The position numbers were made by a program, and so were the translations under genes. Under the pieces are notes generated by a model. It was not told the origin of the DNA, made no database searches, and worked only from the letters and a program-made list of their open reading frames with translations. Positions 44,912-56,581 of a stretch of DNA of 64,000 nt are shown here, in pieces. The stretch is from Vermamoeba vermiformis (lineage: Eukaryota; Tubulinea; Echinamoebida): NCBI GenBank assembly GCA_045837725.1, contig JBEWZL010000030.1, forward strand, positions 248,001-312,000. Reading direction: 5' to 3'. Position 1 is the first letter of the stretch. Each line of letters opens with the position of its first letter.

Positions 44912-47900
44912 TTATTCGCTGCCCGAGTCGTAACCATATTCATCATCGACACCGAACACGCCGCCATAACCTTCAGGTCGGTCTCGATACCTGATGGCGC
45001 GGATCTGTTCTTCCAAGTAATTCAATTGCACGTGCGGCATTTTGAACCAATGATTTTCGACCTCTGGATCTGAACTCAGCGCAGCAAATCTCATTTCTTC
45101 AGCACACTTTTCAGCTTGACTGAGGTACTTGATCACATCGGCAGGCTTGTCTTCGAGTAATTTCTGCGACGAGGCCATGGAACTCTGCATCGATTGCACC
45201 TTGCGCTTGGCCTTGGTCACTTCAGCGTCCAAATGACGCTCTTTGTTGCCTTGCACGAGCTCCACTTGCTTCTCGAGCTCAGCGAGCTTCTCGTCAAACA
45301 TTTTCTTGAGCTCATCGAGCTTCTGTTTCAAGCCTGTCTTGACTTCAGTGCCGTTCTTCAACAGATCCGGTCGTTTTTGTTCCACAGTCTCGCTGTACTT
45401 GTTCCACTTAGTGACCTTGTCCTCCATGCTCTTCGTGTACGACTTTAAGTGTTTTTCAATGTCAGGCACGGCGTCTTCAAGTGCCTTGTGCTGATCGTCG
45501 TTGTGTCTCTTGTGCTCGTCGGCGACAATACACGCGGGGCACATGCGCTGCATGACAGCTGTGCAGAACATGAGCACTTCTTGGTTGTGCGTGGGACACA
45601 TCATTGGATCCTCTTTGGCGAGCACTCGTCGCTGTCTAAGTGCGGCTAGGCCTTGATCAGGCAATGGGCTGACAGTGCGGCACAATACACACGAGACGGA
45701 GCCACCAGGGCCTTCATGTTTCTTATTGCTGCGGCGCTGTCTCATGCCCCACGGGTGATGTTGATTCGGATCCTCGGGCTTCGAGAGCTTCGTGGCACAA
45801 GGTGAACAGTAGACGTGTGGCTGAGGACAGTTGGGCAAGACAATGTAATCGACGGGAGATTGTCTGCACACAATGCACACGATATTTGGATCGTAGTTCG
45901 GATCTGACTCGGGATTCAAATTCGATTTCATATCGCGGAACTTCACTTTGCCGGGACTGGGGGCTGGTTTGGGCTTAGCGGCTTCTTTGGCCTCTGAAAC
46001 AGGACGTTAATATTGCAACACGAAATTTCGAGGGGTTATTCCAGCCCTTACCGTTCTCGAACTGTGCTTGCAACATGGCGGCAAATTGAGCGTCAAGATC
46101 AATAATTGGATTGCCACCAACAGGCAGTGTGATCGTGTTGGGATCAGCGGCCTTAGTTCCAGGAGGCACTGTCTTCATCACATCGGCAATAATGTTCTTG
46201 AACACTGTTTGCACAAGGAGAGATTAATGACACGTGTCAGCTAGGGCTTGTGAGGCTTGGACTTACCATCTTGCAAGGCAGGCTTGTCGGTGCTGACAGG
46301 CTGCGTGGGCTGTACAGGTTGTTCAGGGCTCTTGACTTCAGTTGTGTTCGCGGCAGTTGGCTCAGTGACAGCACCAGTGGCGGGCTGTTGTTCTTGTGGC
46401 TGTTCAACGTCCTTCATCTCGTGTTCAGGCACAGGCTCGATGACATTAGTGCTCGGCACATTGTTGACTTGGCTCGTGCTCTCAACTGGCTTAGTCTCAG
46501 TCGGTTCAACTTGCATGGCTGTGGGCTGAATATAAATCAAAGTTAGTTATTTCCTTTTATGGAAAAATATTAATGGGCTGATAACAATAATACTAATATA
46601 TTTACGTTGTCTGTAGTAGTATTATTGTGATCTAGCTTTAATTTCTTAGTTACTTGATTAGCTTCTTTATCCTCAGTTTCTGATTGCGAGATCTGATCTG
46701 CTTTGCGCTTGTTGTTGTTCGTGTTGGCATTAGTGTCTTCCATTGGTTCACCGCGGCGTTTGGCTTCTAGTTTAGTCTTAATAGCGTCTAATCGGCTCAA
46801 GATCGATTTGTAATTAAAAACGCCTCGTGAATCGCCGAACGGATCCTAAAATTTGAGGGTTGAGCCTTTGATGATAATAGGAAGATTTGATTATGGACGT
46901 ACCTCCATGCTCTTGCCGTCAAAAATAGCAGCCTTTTCAACGACGACTTTAACGTAGTTTTCATAATTCTTCAAAAAGTATTCGTCCATTACTTCTTGGA
47001 ACTCTGTGCATGTCAAAAGTGTCAATCGCAGACTTCCACCAAACATGTCAATAGGTGGCACTAGTCCTTACCTTCAATGTTCTCAAAGGTGGGTCGCTCC
47101 ATCATGCCGCACACAGCCACACGCAGTGTTTCATGAATGATGCACTCGTTGTACGCAGTGACGTGGCCCGAGTGACGTTCCTAATTATGAATGCCGCGTC
47201 ATTAGCTCACTTTCCAAATAAGGCAATGGCGCCACTGTGACTTACACTCTCGTAGCCCGGCTCGTTGTGATATGGCGTAGGGTTCATGAGTGATTGAATG
47301 GAGATGAGGGTCGACAACATGGTCTGCACGGAGGTCCAGCCAGGTCCTGACCACGTGCCCAAAATACTCAGACAGACTTTGCCGTTCGCGTACAAATTCG
47401 GATTGAATCGCACTTGGCCGTTGTCCGTAGTAATTCTGAATAGGCATGGTTAATATAAGGGGCTATAATAAAGAAGTATAGGACTTACAATTGGACCTTG
47501 GGCGGTTTCCAAGGATAATCTGACGGATAAATCATGTCAAAATGAAAAAATCCACCTTCGTAAGGTGTTTCTGGCGGACCAATAATCAACGCTTGAACGT
47601 GCGTCACATCATCTTCGTCAATAGTAGCATGACTATATTAGGAGTTAATACTGCTGTTCAAATATGACAGATCCGATTTCAGTTTAATAAAATTAAAATC
47701 AAAGTTTGAAAATTGCTCGCTTGAGTATAGTACTTACATTAACGGATGATTTGATTTGAGAATTTCCTGGTAATCAGATAAAATTCTTTTCACCGCTTCT
47801 TGTGTTGGCGGTGCACGTGGCTCATTGTCCTAGATGTGACGTTAGCTAACTTGTCAAAATGCTTGCGGACCAAAGGCATCACTATAGTAATATTTTAAGT

Positions 47901-48440
47901 ACCTGGTGGTATGGTTTGGGAACTGCGGGCGGGATCCAAGTTGGTTTGGGTTGTTTGTAAGCTTGCTGTTCCGCGTACAGATCTTCTTGCAATTTCATCG
48001 CTAGTTGAAGATCTAGCTCTTCCTATTAAAGAATAATAGCGTGTTATTAAGCGATTAGTCTTAGTAATATTCCTGTACAGAATTGCAATTTGTGTGGACT
48101 GAAATTCACGCACAAAAAATAGGTATTAAAAAATTAAGAATATCCATAATTACGAATTAATAGACCTAACTATCACTTCCTTTGCATCGGGGCGTGTAAA
48201 TAATATTTATAAATAATTTTACCGCTTTTTTAGTTGAAAGTTAGGTCTTGATCAAAGAAAAGTCGATTGTAATAACTTTGATTAGCATAATACTCGTAAA
48301 ATATTTATTACCTGTTTCAAAAATGCCTCATCTTTTTCTACATTCGGGTTTGCGTTGTTAACTTCCGCATCGAACTGTTCCTGAAGTTTCTTGGCCAACT
48401 CTAAATCCGCGTCAAAATCGTCTTCTGGTTTCTCCGACAT
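44912..48440 (-). CDS. UBE2Z-like E2 fused to RING, B-box and coiled coil (E2-E3 fusion)
   Basis: About eleven exons in continuous phase, close to 880 residues. Exon 1 (48312-48440) and exon 2 (47903-48022) each hold a UIM-like helix, [17 protein letters not shown] and [18 protein letters not shown]. The E2 core follows: [39 protein letters not shown] with the catalytic Cys, [31 protein letters not shown], and [20 protein letters not shown], which is specific to UBE2Z. A nuclear-signal-like linker (KRKADQ, KKLKLDH) and Pro/Glu/Thr-rich stretch lead to a RING ([21 protein letters not shown]), a B-box ([29 protein letters not shown]) and a coiled coil. It would combine E2 and E3 activity in one chain. 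UBE2Z normally accepts ubiquitin and FAT10 from UBA6. Confidence 0.88.
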
Positions 48441-48843
48441 CTATAATATTATTAATAGATTGTGTGGGTTATTTGGTGCTTGTCTGTCACAGTTCCAGTC
48501 ACATCCACAAACTTTAGCAAAAACGGCAAAAGCGAAGTTCAATTCGCCAATCTATCTTTTCAGATTGTAAATTAATTAGTACAAATTGCTCACCTTTTGC
48601 ACTTGTTGTGTGACACGTTAAAATAATGTTCAAAATAAACCTCCCGAAAAGATTTTCTGGCGACAAAAATAGGCCTGGATGCTCAGCCAATTTATTTTAG
48701 CTGTTCATTTTGCCTCACAAACAAGATATTATTGTGCGTATTGTTCAATATAGAGGTGCTGCTCAATTTGGGTATTTTTATTTGGATCCTACAGCAGCTC
48801 ATTGATCAGCCACTCAATAATATTATAGAATTAAATATACAAT

Positions 48844-51800
48844 ATGGCTGCAGATAAAATTCCCGCCAATTTGGTGGTTGGTGCACGAGTAGTATTGGTA
48901 AACAGAGAAGATCAAGGCCTCGGTACTGTGCGTTATGTAGGCATTACGAAATTCGCGCCAGGAAATTGGATTGGTATTGAAATGGATCGTGCAGGTATGA
49001 CTATGTGCTTGGACAATTAAATACATCTAAATTATTAAATTTGATTTTTCCATCTGAAAATATCAAAGATTAAATGTCAATAAAATCGACACAATTTCAT
49101 TCAAATTCATACACGTTAATTTTAGCTATATTTTTAATGCCATATTTGCGGTGACATTACCAGATCTAATAAATTAATTATTACAGTTGGCAAGAATGAT
49201 GGTACCGTGCAAGGAGTTAAATATTTTGCTTGCAAACCAAACTTTGGAATTTTTGTCAAGCCTTCTCAAGTCGTAGTACAGGTAATTAATTCAATTTCAA
49301 GAGCAATATGATATTATAAGATCCAACTCTCCTTGAACCCTTATATTGATTCCATATAATATAGGTCAAAAAACCAGCGATACCACCGATGAATAATACT
49401 GCTGCAACAACGGCAACTAAAACAGCTGATCCAAAAGAAAAGACTGTCGCTCCTAAAACTGATATTTCACGTAAGACTCATCGATGCGAATACAGTCCCA
49501 TTTTATTTATTATGTTTACTACTAGCTTATATAGTCATTCATTTATTGTAACCAATTTTTAAACAGGTTCTACGAGCCCAACGCCAACTCGAGCCGACGA
49601 AGAAAACAACACTCCAGCACCAAGTGCTACAACACCAACGAGCTCAGACAACAATACAAATGCTAAGACTGCCGAGCACGTGACAAATACTGACGCAGAG
49701 GACGGTGCAGACTCGAAGGAAAAGCACACGGGCACTGAGGAGTTGACAGGTGTCACGAGTACTGAACACGATGACACTCCAGCTGAAAGTGAAGGCACTG
49801 CCACAAAGCAGGCTGTTGAAGAGACTAATGATGATCCACGTGACGAGCCAAGCACTGCTAGTACTGCTCAAGGTGATGATGACGATGAGACTGAATACGG
49901 TACGTACGAGGAAATAGTTACAATTCGATCCTATAGTTAATAATTAACATGGCATTGTTGTAGTTGCGGAGTTAAAGACGCAAATTGCACGCTTGCAGAA
50001 GGTGAGAGAAGAAGAAAAGAAAAAGTACGAAGAACAAATCAAGTTGTTGAAAGAGAACGCTCAAAATATGAACAAATCACTTGACGAGCAAGAAAGTATG
50101 CGCGGAATAATTAAGCAGCTGAAACAGTCGTTAGAACAGACTATGGAACAAAAGAACGAAGCGGAAAAACAATTAAAAATTCTCGAAAAGAAATTGGAGA
50201 CCAGCGCTACCAAATCTTCATCAGAAAATACAGCGGAGATTGAAAAGCTCAAAAAACAATTAGAAGAAATTAAAGAAGAATATGAAGAGAAAATTACTGC
50301 GTTGAACGAAGATTTGGAGTTGATTACAATCGACAAAGAATTCGCCGAAGAAAAAGCGGAGAATTTACAAATGGAGATGAACGAGATGAAAAAAGAATTA
50401 GAAGTCTTGCAATTGTACAAACAATCGACCGAAGAAAAAGAAAAGAAACGAGTTCAAGACAGTACGTTCTCGAACTTTCCATATTAGGAAATAATAATTA
50501 CTAAACTCTATTTTTGCAGTTGAAAGTGGCGCTGTCTCAACTCAAAGTGCGGAAGAAGTGAAGATTTTGGTGGCTCAAAACGAACGATTGAAGGAGGCCC
50601 TGATGAAGTTGAAAGATATTTCTTTGAGCGAAAAGCAAGAACAAGAGCGACACGTGCAGATATTGGAAAAGGAACTCGAGGTCATACCTTCCTTAAAAGG
50701 TAATGATATTTCCTATTATAGGTACCTTTCTAACAAAACTTTTTTAGGTGACATTGCGGATCTGGCTGAAAAGCTCGACACGAAAGAAAAACAGATTGAA
50801 GCGTTGAAATCTGATCTCGATGAGCTCAAAGACTTGCAAGACAAATTCGAGGAATTGTTTGACAAGCACATGAACTTGCAAGAAGAAAACAAAGAGTTGA
50901 AATCTACCATTGAAGAACTCGAACAACTGCGCGAACTCGCTGATGAAGTCGAAGAGTCTCAAGCTGCAAATGAAAAGAAATTGCGCTCTGAATTATGTAA
51001 GTTCTGATTTCACTGTATCTTTGCAAATATTTTTTTCATAACCAGTGTATTTCCTTATTTGGAAAGACCTTGCTAATTCATTTCTGCAGATCAAAAGCAA
51101 GTCGAATTGTTAGACAAAGAGACCAAGTTGATCAATGTCCAACACTCGCTTAAAGAAGCCGAAGACGCCATTGAAAAGTTGAAGCAAGTGGTTGTGGATC
51201 AGAAGAAAAGTCTCGAACAGGCCAAAGAACGTGACATCGCAATGAACGAGCGATTGCACGAGCTCGAAGAGACCGCCCGTGTCGTGTCCCAAATGAACAT
51301 TCAGATCAGTTTGGAGAAAATGAAAGCTGCGCTGAGAGACATCGAAGACGAGTTGCGCGGACTCGAAGTGAAGCAAGCACGCCAAGAAGTCGCGTTGTAC
51401 AAGATGTTCTTGCCTGAGGAACAACTCAAGAAGGACCATGAAGTCGTGCAATTGCAGTTGATGATGGAACGAGTCTCAATCAAGTGTGATTTGGTCTTGA
51501 ATTATTTGCAGAAACAATATCAATTGGAGTCACTCGACAACTTGCTCGAACTCGATCCATTTGCTCAACTTCTAATTAAGGCAAGAGAGAATTTAAATTT
51601 CTGCAAAGCTTTACTAATCACGTGCTGTAGCTCTATTCCATGCTATACCGATTCGGTTACAACGCGCAGTATTTCTTAGCCACCCTTCGCGTGTGTGACG
51701 AAGAGTTGTATCTGAAGCTCGGCAGATTAGTGAGTGAATTCCACGGCTACGAAGTGCAGCTCGATCAGTTAGTCGAACTCATCAAAGCTGAGAAGCTCAA

Positions 51801-53857
51801 CAAGGACACTAGCATTGCTGAAATTCAGGTCAGTCCGTTACACTCGATAGCTGCGCGAGGCCCAACGATTAACACGTTCAAATAGAAAACTCTTGACAGA
51901 TTTGACACGATGGCCAACAAGTACTTGACACCGGACGTGATGCCGCACTGGCGTCGTTGGCAATGGTCGTGCCAGGATATCTTCTGCACGCACAGATCTC
52001 TCGTCTTCGAACAACTTCAGTCTCGAACAGCTCTTGACTCTTGTACGCGAAACACGCAAGACTGACAACGCTCAAGAGCACGTGCTTGTCACTCCATTTG
52101 TCGACAATGACGTCGTTAGAACTGTACTTGACACCTCTAGGTAAGTCTCAGGAGGCAAGTACGAGGCACTACTGACACTATTGCGCGTGTAGAAAGTTGA
52201 TTCGGGCCTTGCGAGACCGTAAATTGAAAGAGGTCCGCGCCACTCAAGAGACACTCGAACACTTCCAGTACAACGCCAAGTTAGTGCTAGACCTGCTCGT
52301 TGAAATCAATCGCAAAGTCAAGGTGGAATTTGACGAGGGCCACGAGCTCGATGAAGCACATTTGTACAAGATTGTCAAAGATATCCCGCAGTTCGTGTCA
52401 CTTTGGGACATTATTGCCACTCAACTCGGCCAAGCACCGCTGTCCACGGACTCTGAAGCTGTCAAGGAGGACGGCACTGCCGAGACCTTGCCCGAGAATA
52501 ACCGCAAAGACTTCACTAACCGCTTGGAGCTGCTCGACAAGTACTACAAACAGTCGATCCAAGCGGTGCAAGCCATTGATGACAACTTGTCGCGCGGTGC
52601 TTTTGACGCTGAAGTTGATGCCAATGCTGCAGCTGAAGGTACGCAAAGACCTCGCGAAGTTTGGAAGAATTAATGCAAAGACTAATTTATTGACAGCATT
52701 GACTCCGATGCAAAAACGAGCGGAACAATTGAAGGCTGAGTTGAACCAAGCTGCCGCGTTGAAAAAAGAGTTGGAAGAACTCAAGGCTGTAAGTTTCTCC
52801 TTCGAGTGCTGGTGGATCCGCTAGCTTATGTTTTACCAAATTAGGAAATCCAAGAGAAAGAGCGAATTCTGCGCAACAAGAACCAACTCATTGAAGAGAG
52901 CCAATGGAAAGAAAAGAAATTAGAGGTGAAAATTACTTCACTTGAAAGCACCGTGAAAGAATCTCAAGACAAGATTGAAGAATTGCAACAAATTTTTGCA
53001 AACAAAGAACGAATCTACGAACAAGCCGTTAAAAGCCTTCAAAACAACTTGCAAACTTTAGAACAGGAGAACGGTGCATTGAAGGGCAAAATGGACAATA
53101 TGGGTATGAACCATATTAATATAGTTCGTAGTGTCAGGTCACTAATGCTGTATCAATAGAATTGAAAGCTAAAGAGGCTCAACAATTGTTGCAAACAACA
53201 GCTGCAAAGGCCGAAGAAACGATCTCGATTCGTGCGTTCAATACTCAGGTACGCACTTGCCTTATATGGTAATCGATACAGGTCTCACCTCCTCTTTAGC
53301 TCGCGTCAATGCGTACTGCCGTTGAGCTTTTGAAGCGTGAAAATATCAAGCTGAAAGCACGTGCTGCACGCGATTCACTGAACCAGAAATTGCCGCAATT
53401 ACCTCGCCTGACACTCAACTCACGAACTGAGGCTGAGAAACAGACACAAAACATCTTGCAGGTACGTCTCACTAATACCATTATCGATTCCTTATTGATT
53501 ACGTATGGTCTCAGTCTATCCAAGCCTCCGTTGCTACTAATATGGTGGTGGATCTGAGTCAAGGCAGCAAACAAGCACGTGATCAGTTCATCGATCAGCA
53601 ACAACGTCGTGCACAGTTGCGAAAATCAGCACTTGAATGCGCGTCAAAATCCGGCAGAGATCAGAACTCTTTACCAAATAAGGCAAGTGTCACTAGCGTT
53701 ATCGACGCAGCCACTAACATTTTGAGTCTAGACTACTGGAGCCAAACCAATCCTCGCTGGTCGCATTGAACTCAATCGCGCTGATGCCTCGAAAAATGTT
53801 GTCAAAGTTGTCGTGTCACACCAACAACTGCAACAAATTCATTCGTCGCTTGTGTAA
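48844..53857 (+). CDS. DCTN1: Dynactin subunit 1 (p150Glued) (frame breaks)
   Basis: About 18 exons from ATG 48844 (MAADKIPANLVVGARV). CAP-Gly domain: GLGTVRYVGITKFAPGNWIG and GKNDGTVQGVKYFACKPNFG, which binds microtubule plus ends and EB1. An acidic Ser/Thr linker, then long heptad coiled coils (KLEKQLEEIKEEYEEK-like, ALNEDLELITIDKEFAEE), a central helical region (MFLPEEQLKKDHEVVQLQLM; FGYNAQYFLATLRVCDEEL) and more coiled coil to LQQIHSSLV. The order and length, about 1,200 residues, fit p150Glued, the dynein-binding arm of dynactin. The exon at 51895-52140 changes frame twice by one base. The last intron (53683-53731) begins with GC. Confidence 0.9.
53683..53731 (+). other. GC-AG intron in the dynactin p150 gene
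   Basis: The exon ends AATAAG and the intron starts GCAAGT, the standard consensus of the minor GC donor, and ends TCTAG. Removing it restores the frame from LPNK to TTGAKPILAGRIEL and the C-terminus. All other introns placed here start with GT. Confidence 0.75.
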
Positions 53858-53970
53858 AGACCTCAACACTAATAATTGTACATAAGAATAAAGTGGTCTG
53901 TTGAATTCTGCACAAAGGTTGAATTTATTTACAATAGAGGACTTAAAGGATGCTCTATATAGCTTTGCAA

Positions 53971-55238
53971 CTATTTTCGCAATGCTTGGAACTTTCTTGA
54001 AATTTCAAAGACTGCGTGCTCAAAGTCACCGTTCCAGATCTCATACAGGGCAATCATTTCTTGACAAACTTCTTTAATCTAATAGTAGCCGTTGAGTACA
54101 CTATATAACGCATATTATATGGTCCTAATTACCTCTTTCATTTCCACATTCAATTCACTGAACCACTGGCTCACGTCTTTGTCTTTTTGAAACGCCACTA
54201 AATATATACACGCTAATGCTATTATATGCGGCGGATATAATAACAGTACGTCCGTTCTATACGAATCATTCACTAATTTCCTAATTAGGCAAGTACGATC
54301 AGCTACAAAGTCTCCCGTGAAAAAATTAAAATAATCGTTACGTACCACGCCGTATCCAAACAGTCGTTCAAATTAGCGTCTGCCAAGTATCTATGGTCAA
54401 CCATATTAGTACTATTATACTAGACTATTAATAAGACTTACTCAGGCAAGCACCGGTACGGGTGATAAATAATCAAAAAACATTTCAAACTCTCTAATAG
54501 ATAGAACTCTGCTTGAATGATTTCATTCGCTGAGTACGTAAAATTCAAAAAACTTCCTAGAATTTTGATAATAATTAGTCGAATTTATCATAATATTTGG
54601 TGTATGATATTTACCGAAACTGCGCATTTGTTTAATAATGTGATCTACTCTGACATTACATTCTTCGACTTTAGACGATAAATATAACGTAGTTGCAGCG
54701 ATTAAACTCGGTTCAAACTCTACAAAGCTATTTCTATAATCATAATTGTTAATAATCAAAAAACCTTTTGCACGATCTACTTGTGACACCTACTCTACAT
54801 AGAACCGTTTAAAGTATATACAAGCAGTAGCTGCAGCACGTTGTCTCAGGCCTAATAGTTTACCGACCTGCATAATAACTACAAAGCTGAATTAATATTC
54901 GAAAATTAAAATAATTTACAGATCACGCTAAATAAGCCCAGAAAAATGTCAAATAAGGATTTTAAAAGAATTATTATTCGAATAATTAATTATTGTTGTA
55001 CAGGATATTATGGCAGTTCAATTATTGATTTTCTGAATAATTTTTCCACTTACCGTGACTGTAGAATATTCGTAGCTTTTTGATTTCATCCTGTGTAAGA
55101 AATTTTTGATCTTTTTTATTTGATTCAGCGAGTTTTTTGCGATCGAGAGTCCAATACATACTGCCAAGGGCGATCAGAATAAATTTCAAAAATAATCAAG
55201 ACTTACTGTTGGCTCGATTGCCAGTAATTCGCTGCCAT
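53971..55238 (-). CDS. CCNC: Cyclin C
   Basis: Seven or so exons from ATG 55238 (MAANYWQSSQ). The first exon begins with the family signature MAANYWQSSQ and continues ILDRKKLAESNKKDQKFLTQ, then LGLRQRAAATACIYFKRFY, DYRNSFVEFEPSLIAATTLYL, SSKVEECNVRVDHIIKQM, FLIIYHPYRCLPEYL, DVLLLYPPHIIALACIYLV and SQWFSELNVEMKEVI. Cyclin C pairs with CDK8 in the Mediator kinase module; it also shuttles to mitochondria in stress in some organisms. The length, about 280 residues, is normal. It is head-to-head with MAD2. Confidence 0.94.
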
Positions 55239-55415
55239 GTATTACAGCATTTATGAAAACGAACGTCAATTCACAAAACAAGCTTGCGAAATTTTCTGGA
55301 TCGATTTTATCAAATTTATCGGAGCCCGCCTTTTTTGACCGTTATAAAATTCAAAAATATTTAAACAAAAAACCAATCTGTTCAATTCTATTGAATCAAT
55401 TAACACAAACCCGAA
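55239..55415. promoter_or_regulatory. Bidirectional promoter between cyclin C and MAD2
   Basis: 177 bp separate the two divergent starts. It contains AT-rich tracts and the inverted pair aaaattc/gaatttt (55346-55352 and around 55295), but no recognised element. Sharing of one promoter by a Mediator cyclin and a checkpoint gene is a positional inference only. Confidence 0.45.
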
Positions 55416-56261
55416 ATGGTACGCACTAATTGTAACTAGACGAGCTATTTACTTATCAATTTCCTTAAGGCATCCGCTGTCGCTGCTAAACAATCCATTA
55501 CTTTGAAGGGATCGACTGAAATCGTAACCGAATTCTTCGGTAAGTATTGTACCTTGTAAAATATTATGCCAGTTATTAATGCTTATTAATTAGATTACGC
55601 TATCAACAGTATTTTGTATCAAAGAGGAATCTACCCTCCTGAAAACTTCGAAGCACGCAAGAAATACGGTCTTAGCATTTTAGTTACTAAAGACAAGGGT
55701 CTTCGCGAATATTTGAATACAGTTTTGCAACAACTTACTGGTATGAACTTCAAATTGAATTTCGATCGAGTTTATTTTATTCAGCTCAAATTAATTGTGG
55801 ACCCATACAGATTGGCTCATGGGCGGCAATGTCCACAAGCTCGTTGTTGTAATTGCTGATTGCGAAACTGGCGAGTCCAAGGAACGCTGGAACTTCGACA
55901 TCCAAACTGACAAAGAAGCTGCTGCCACGTAAGTTTGTTTTTAAAGCCCATGTAATGGCGCAACTTCATATCCTCACGTGTATATTCGTTTAGTGGAAGT
56001 ACCAAGCCTGAAAAAGAAATTGTTGATGAAATCCGTCAAATCATTCGCCAGATCACTGCTTCAGTTACTTTCTTGCCCTTGCTCGAAACTCCTTGCAGCT
56101 TCGACTTGCTTGTGTACACTGATAAGAACGCTTCAGTGCCCTCTAAGTGGGAAGAATCAGAGCCCAAGTACATTACAAACTCCGAAGAAGTTCGATTGCG
56201 CTCGTTCACCACCAAGATCCACAAAGTTGAGCCTATGGTCTCTTATCAAGTCGAAGTTTAA
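55416..56261 (+). CDS. MAD2: MAD2 spindle checkpoint protein (HORMA domain)
   Basis: Five or six exons. The first coding exon is only ATG (55416-55418), then a GTACGC donor; exon 2 starts ASAVAAKQSITLKGST. The HORMA domain runs EIVTEFFDYAINSILYQRGI, YPPENFEARKKYGLSI, VVVIADCETGESKERWNFDI, VDEIRQIIRQITASVTFLPL, FDLLVYTDKNASVPSKW and the safety-belt C-terminus VRLRSFTTKIHKVEPMVSYQ. MAD2 binds MAD1 and CDC20 at unattached kinetochores and inhibits the anaphase-promoting complex. The length, about 205 residues, is normal. Confidence 0.94.
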
Positions 56262-56290
56262 TAACACTATGTTATTTATTCAAAGATCAT

Positions 56291-56334
56291 GATCTAACGG
56301 CGTACGTAGATAAGACTTCGTTACGCGTTAGATC
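56291..56334. repeat. Inverted repeat (hairpin) in the MAD2 3' region
   Basis: GATCTAACG at 56291-56299 is exactly complementary to CGTTAGATC at 56326-56334; inner bases (gcgta / tacg) extend the stem with a bulge, leaving a loop of about 17 nt. It lies 30 bp after the MAD2 stop, in the gap before the convergent F-box gene. It may be a 3' UTR structure. Confidence 0.6.
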
Positions 56335-56581
56335 TTGAAGCATGTAAATAAACTACCAGTACACTCAAAATACTACATATCGTTTATATGTCAAGCTTGC
56401 TCCTCAACTTATAATAGATCGACTCCCTGCAAGAAGACACAACCAAGAGCTGATCCAGTACAAAGTGCGTGGTTCTCGGTTCATCGAATTGGTGTGAGAG
56501 TGTCACTATTATCCATCCTGCCTTCCAATAACACACCTGATACATATGTTAGTCTCTATTATTATTACTATGTATACAGCT

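Noticed and set aside
8600-46860. Repeated cggatcc/cggatct words near exon edges
   Set aside because: The ones checked fall where acceptors precede Asp/Gly-Ser codons or in unrelated contexts; no consistent position or spacing.
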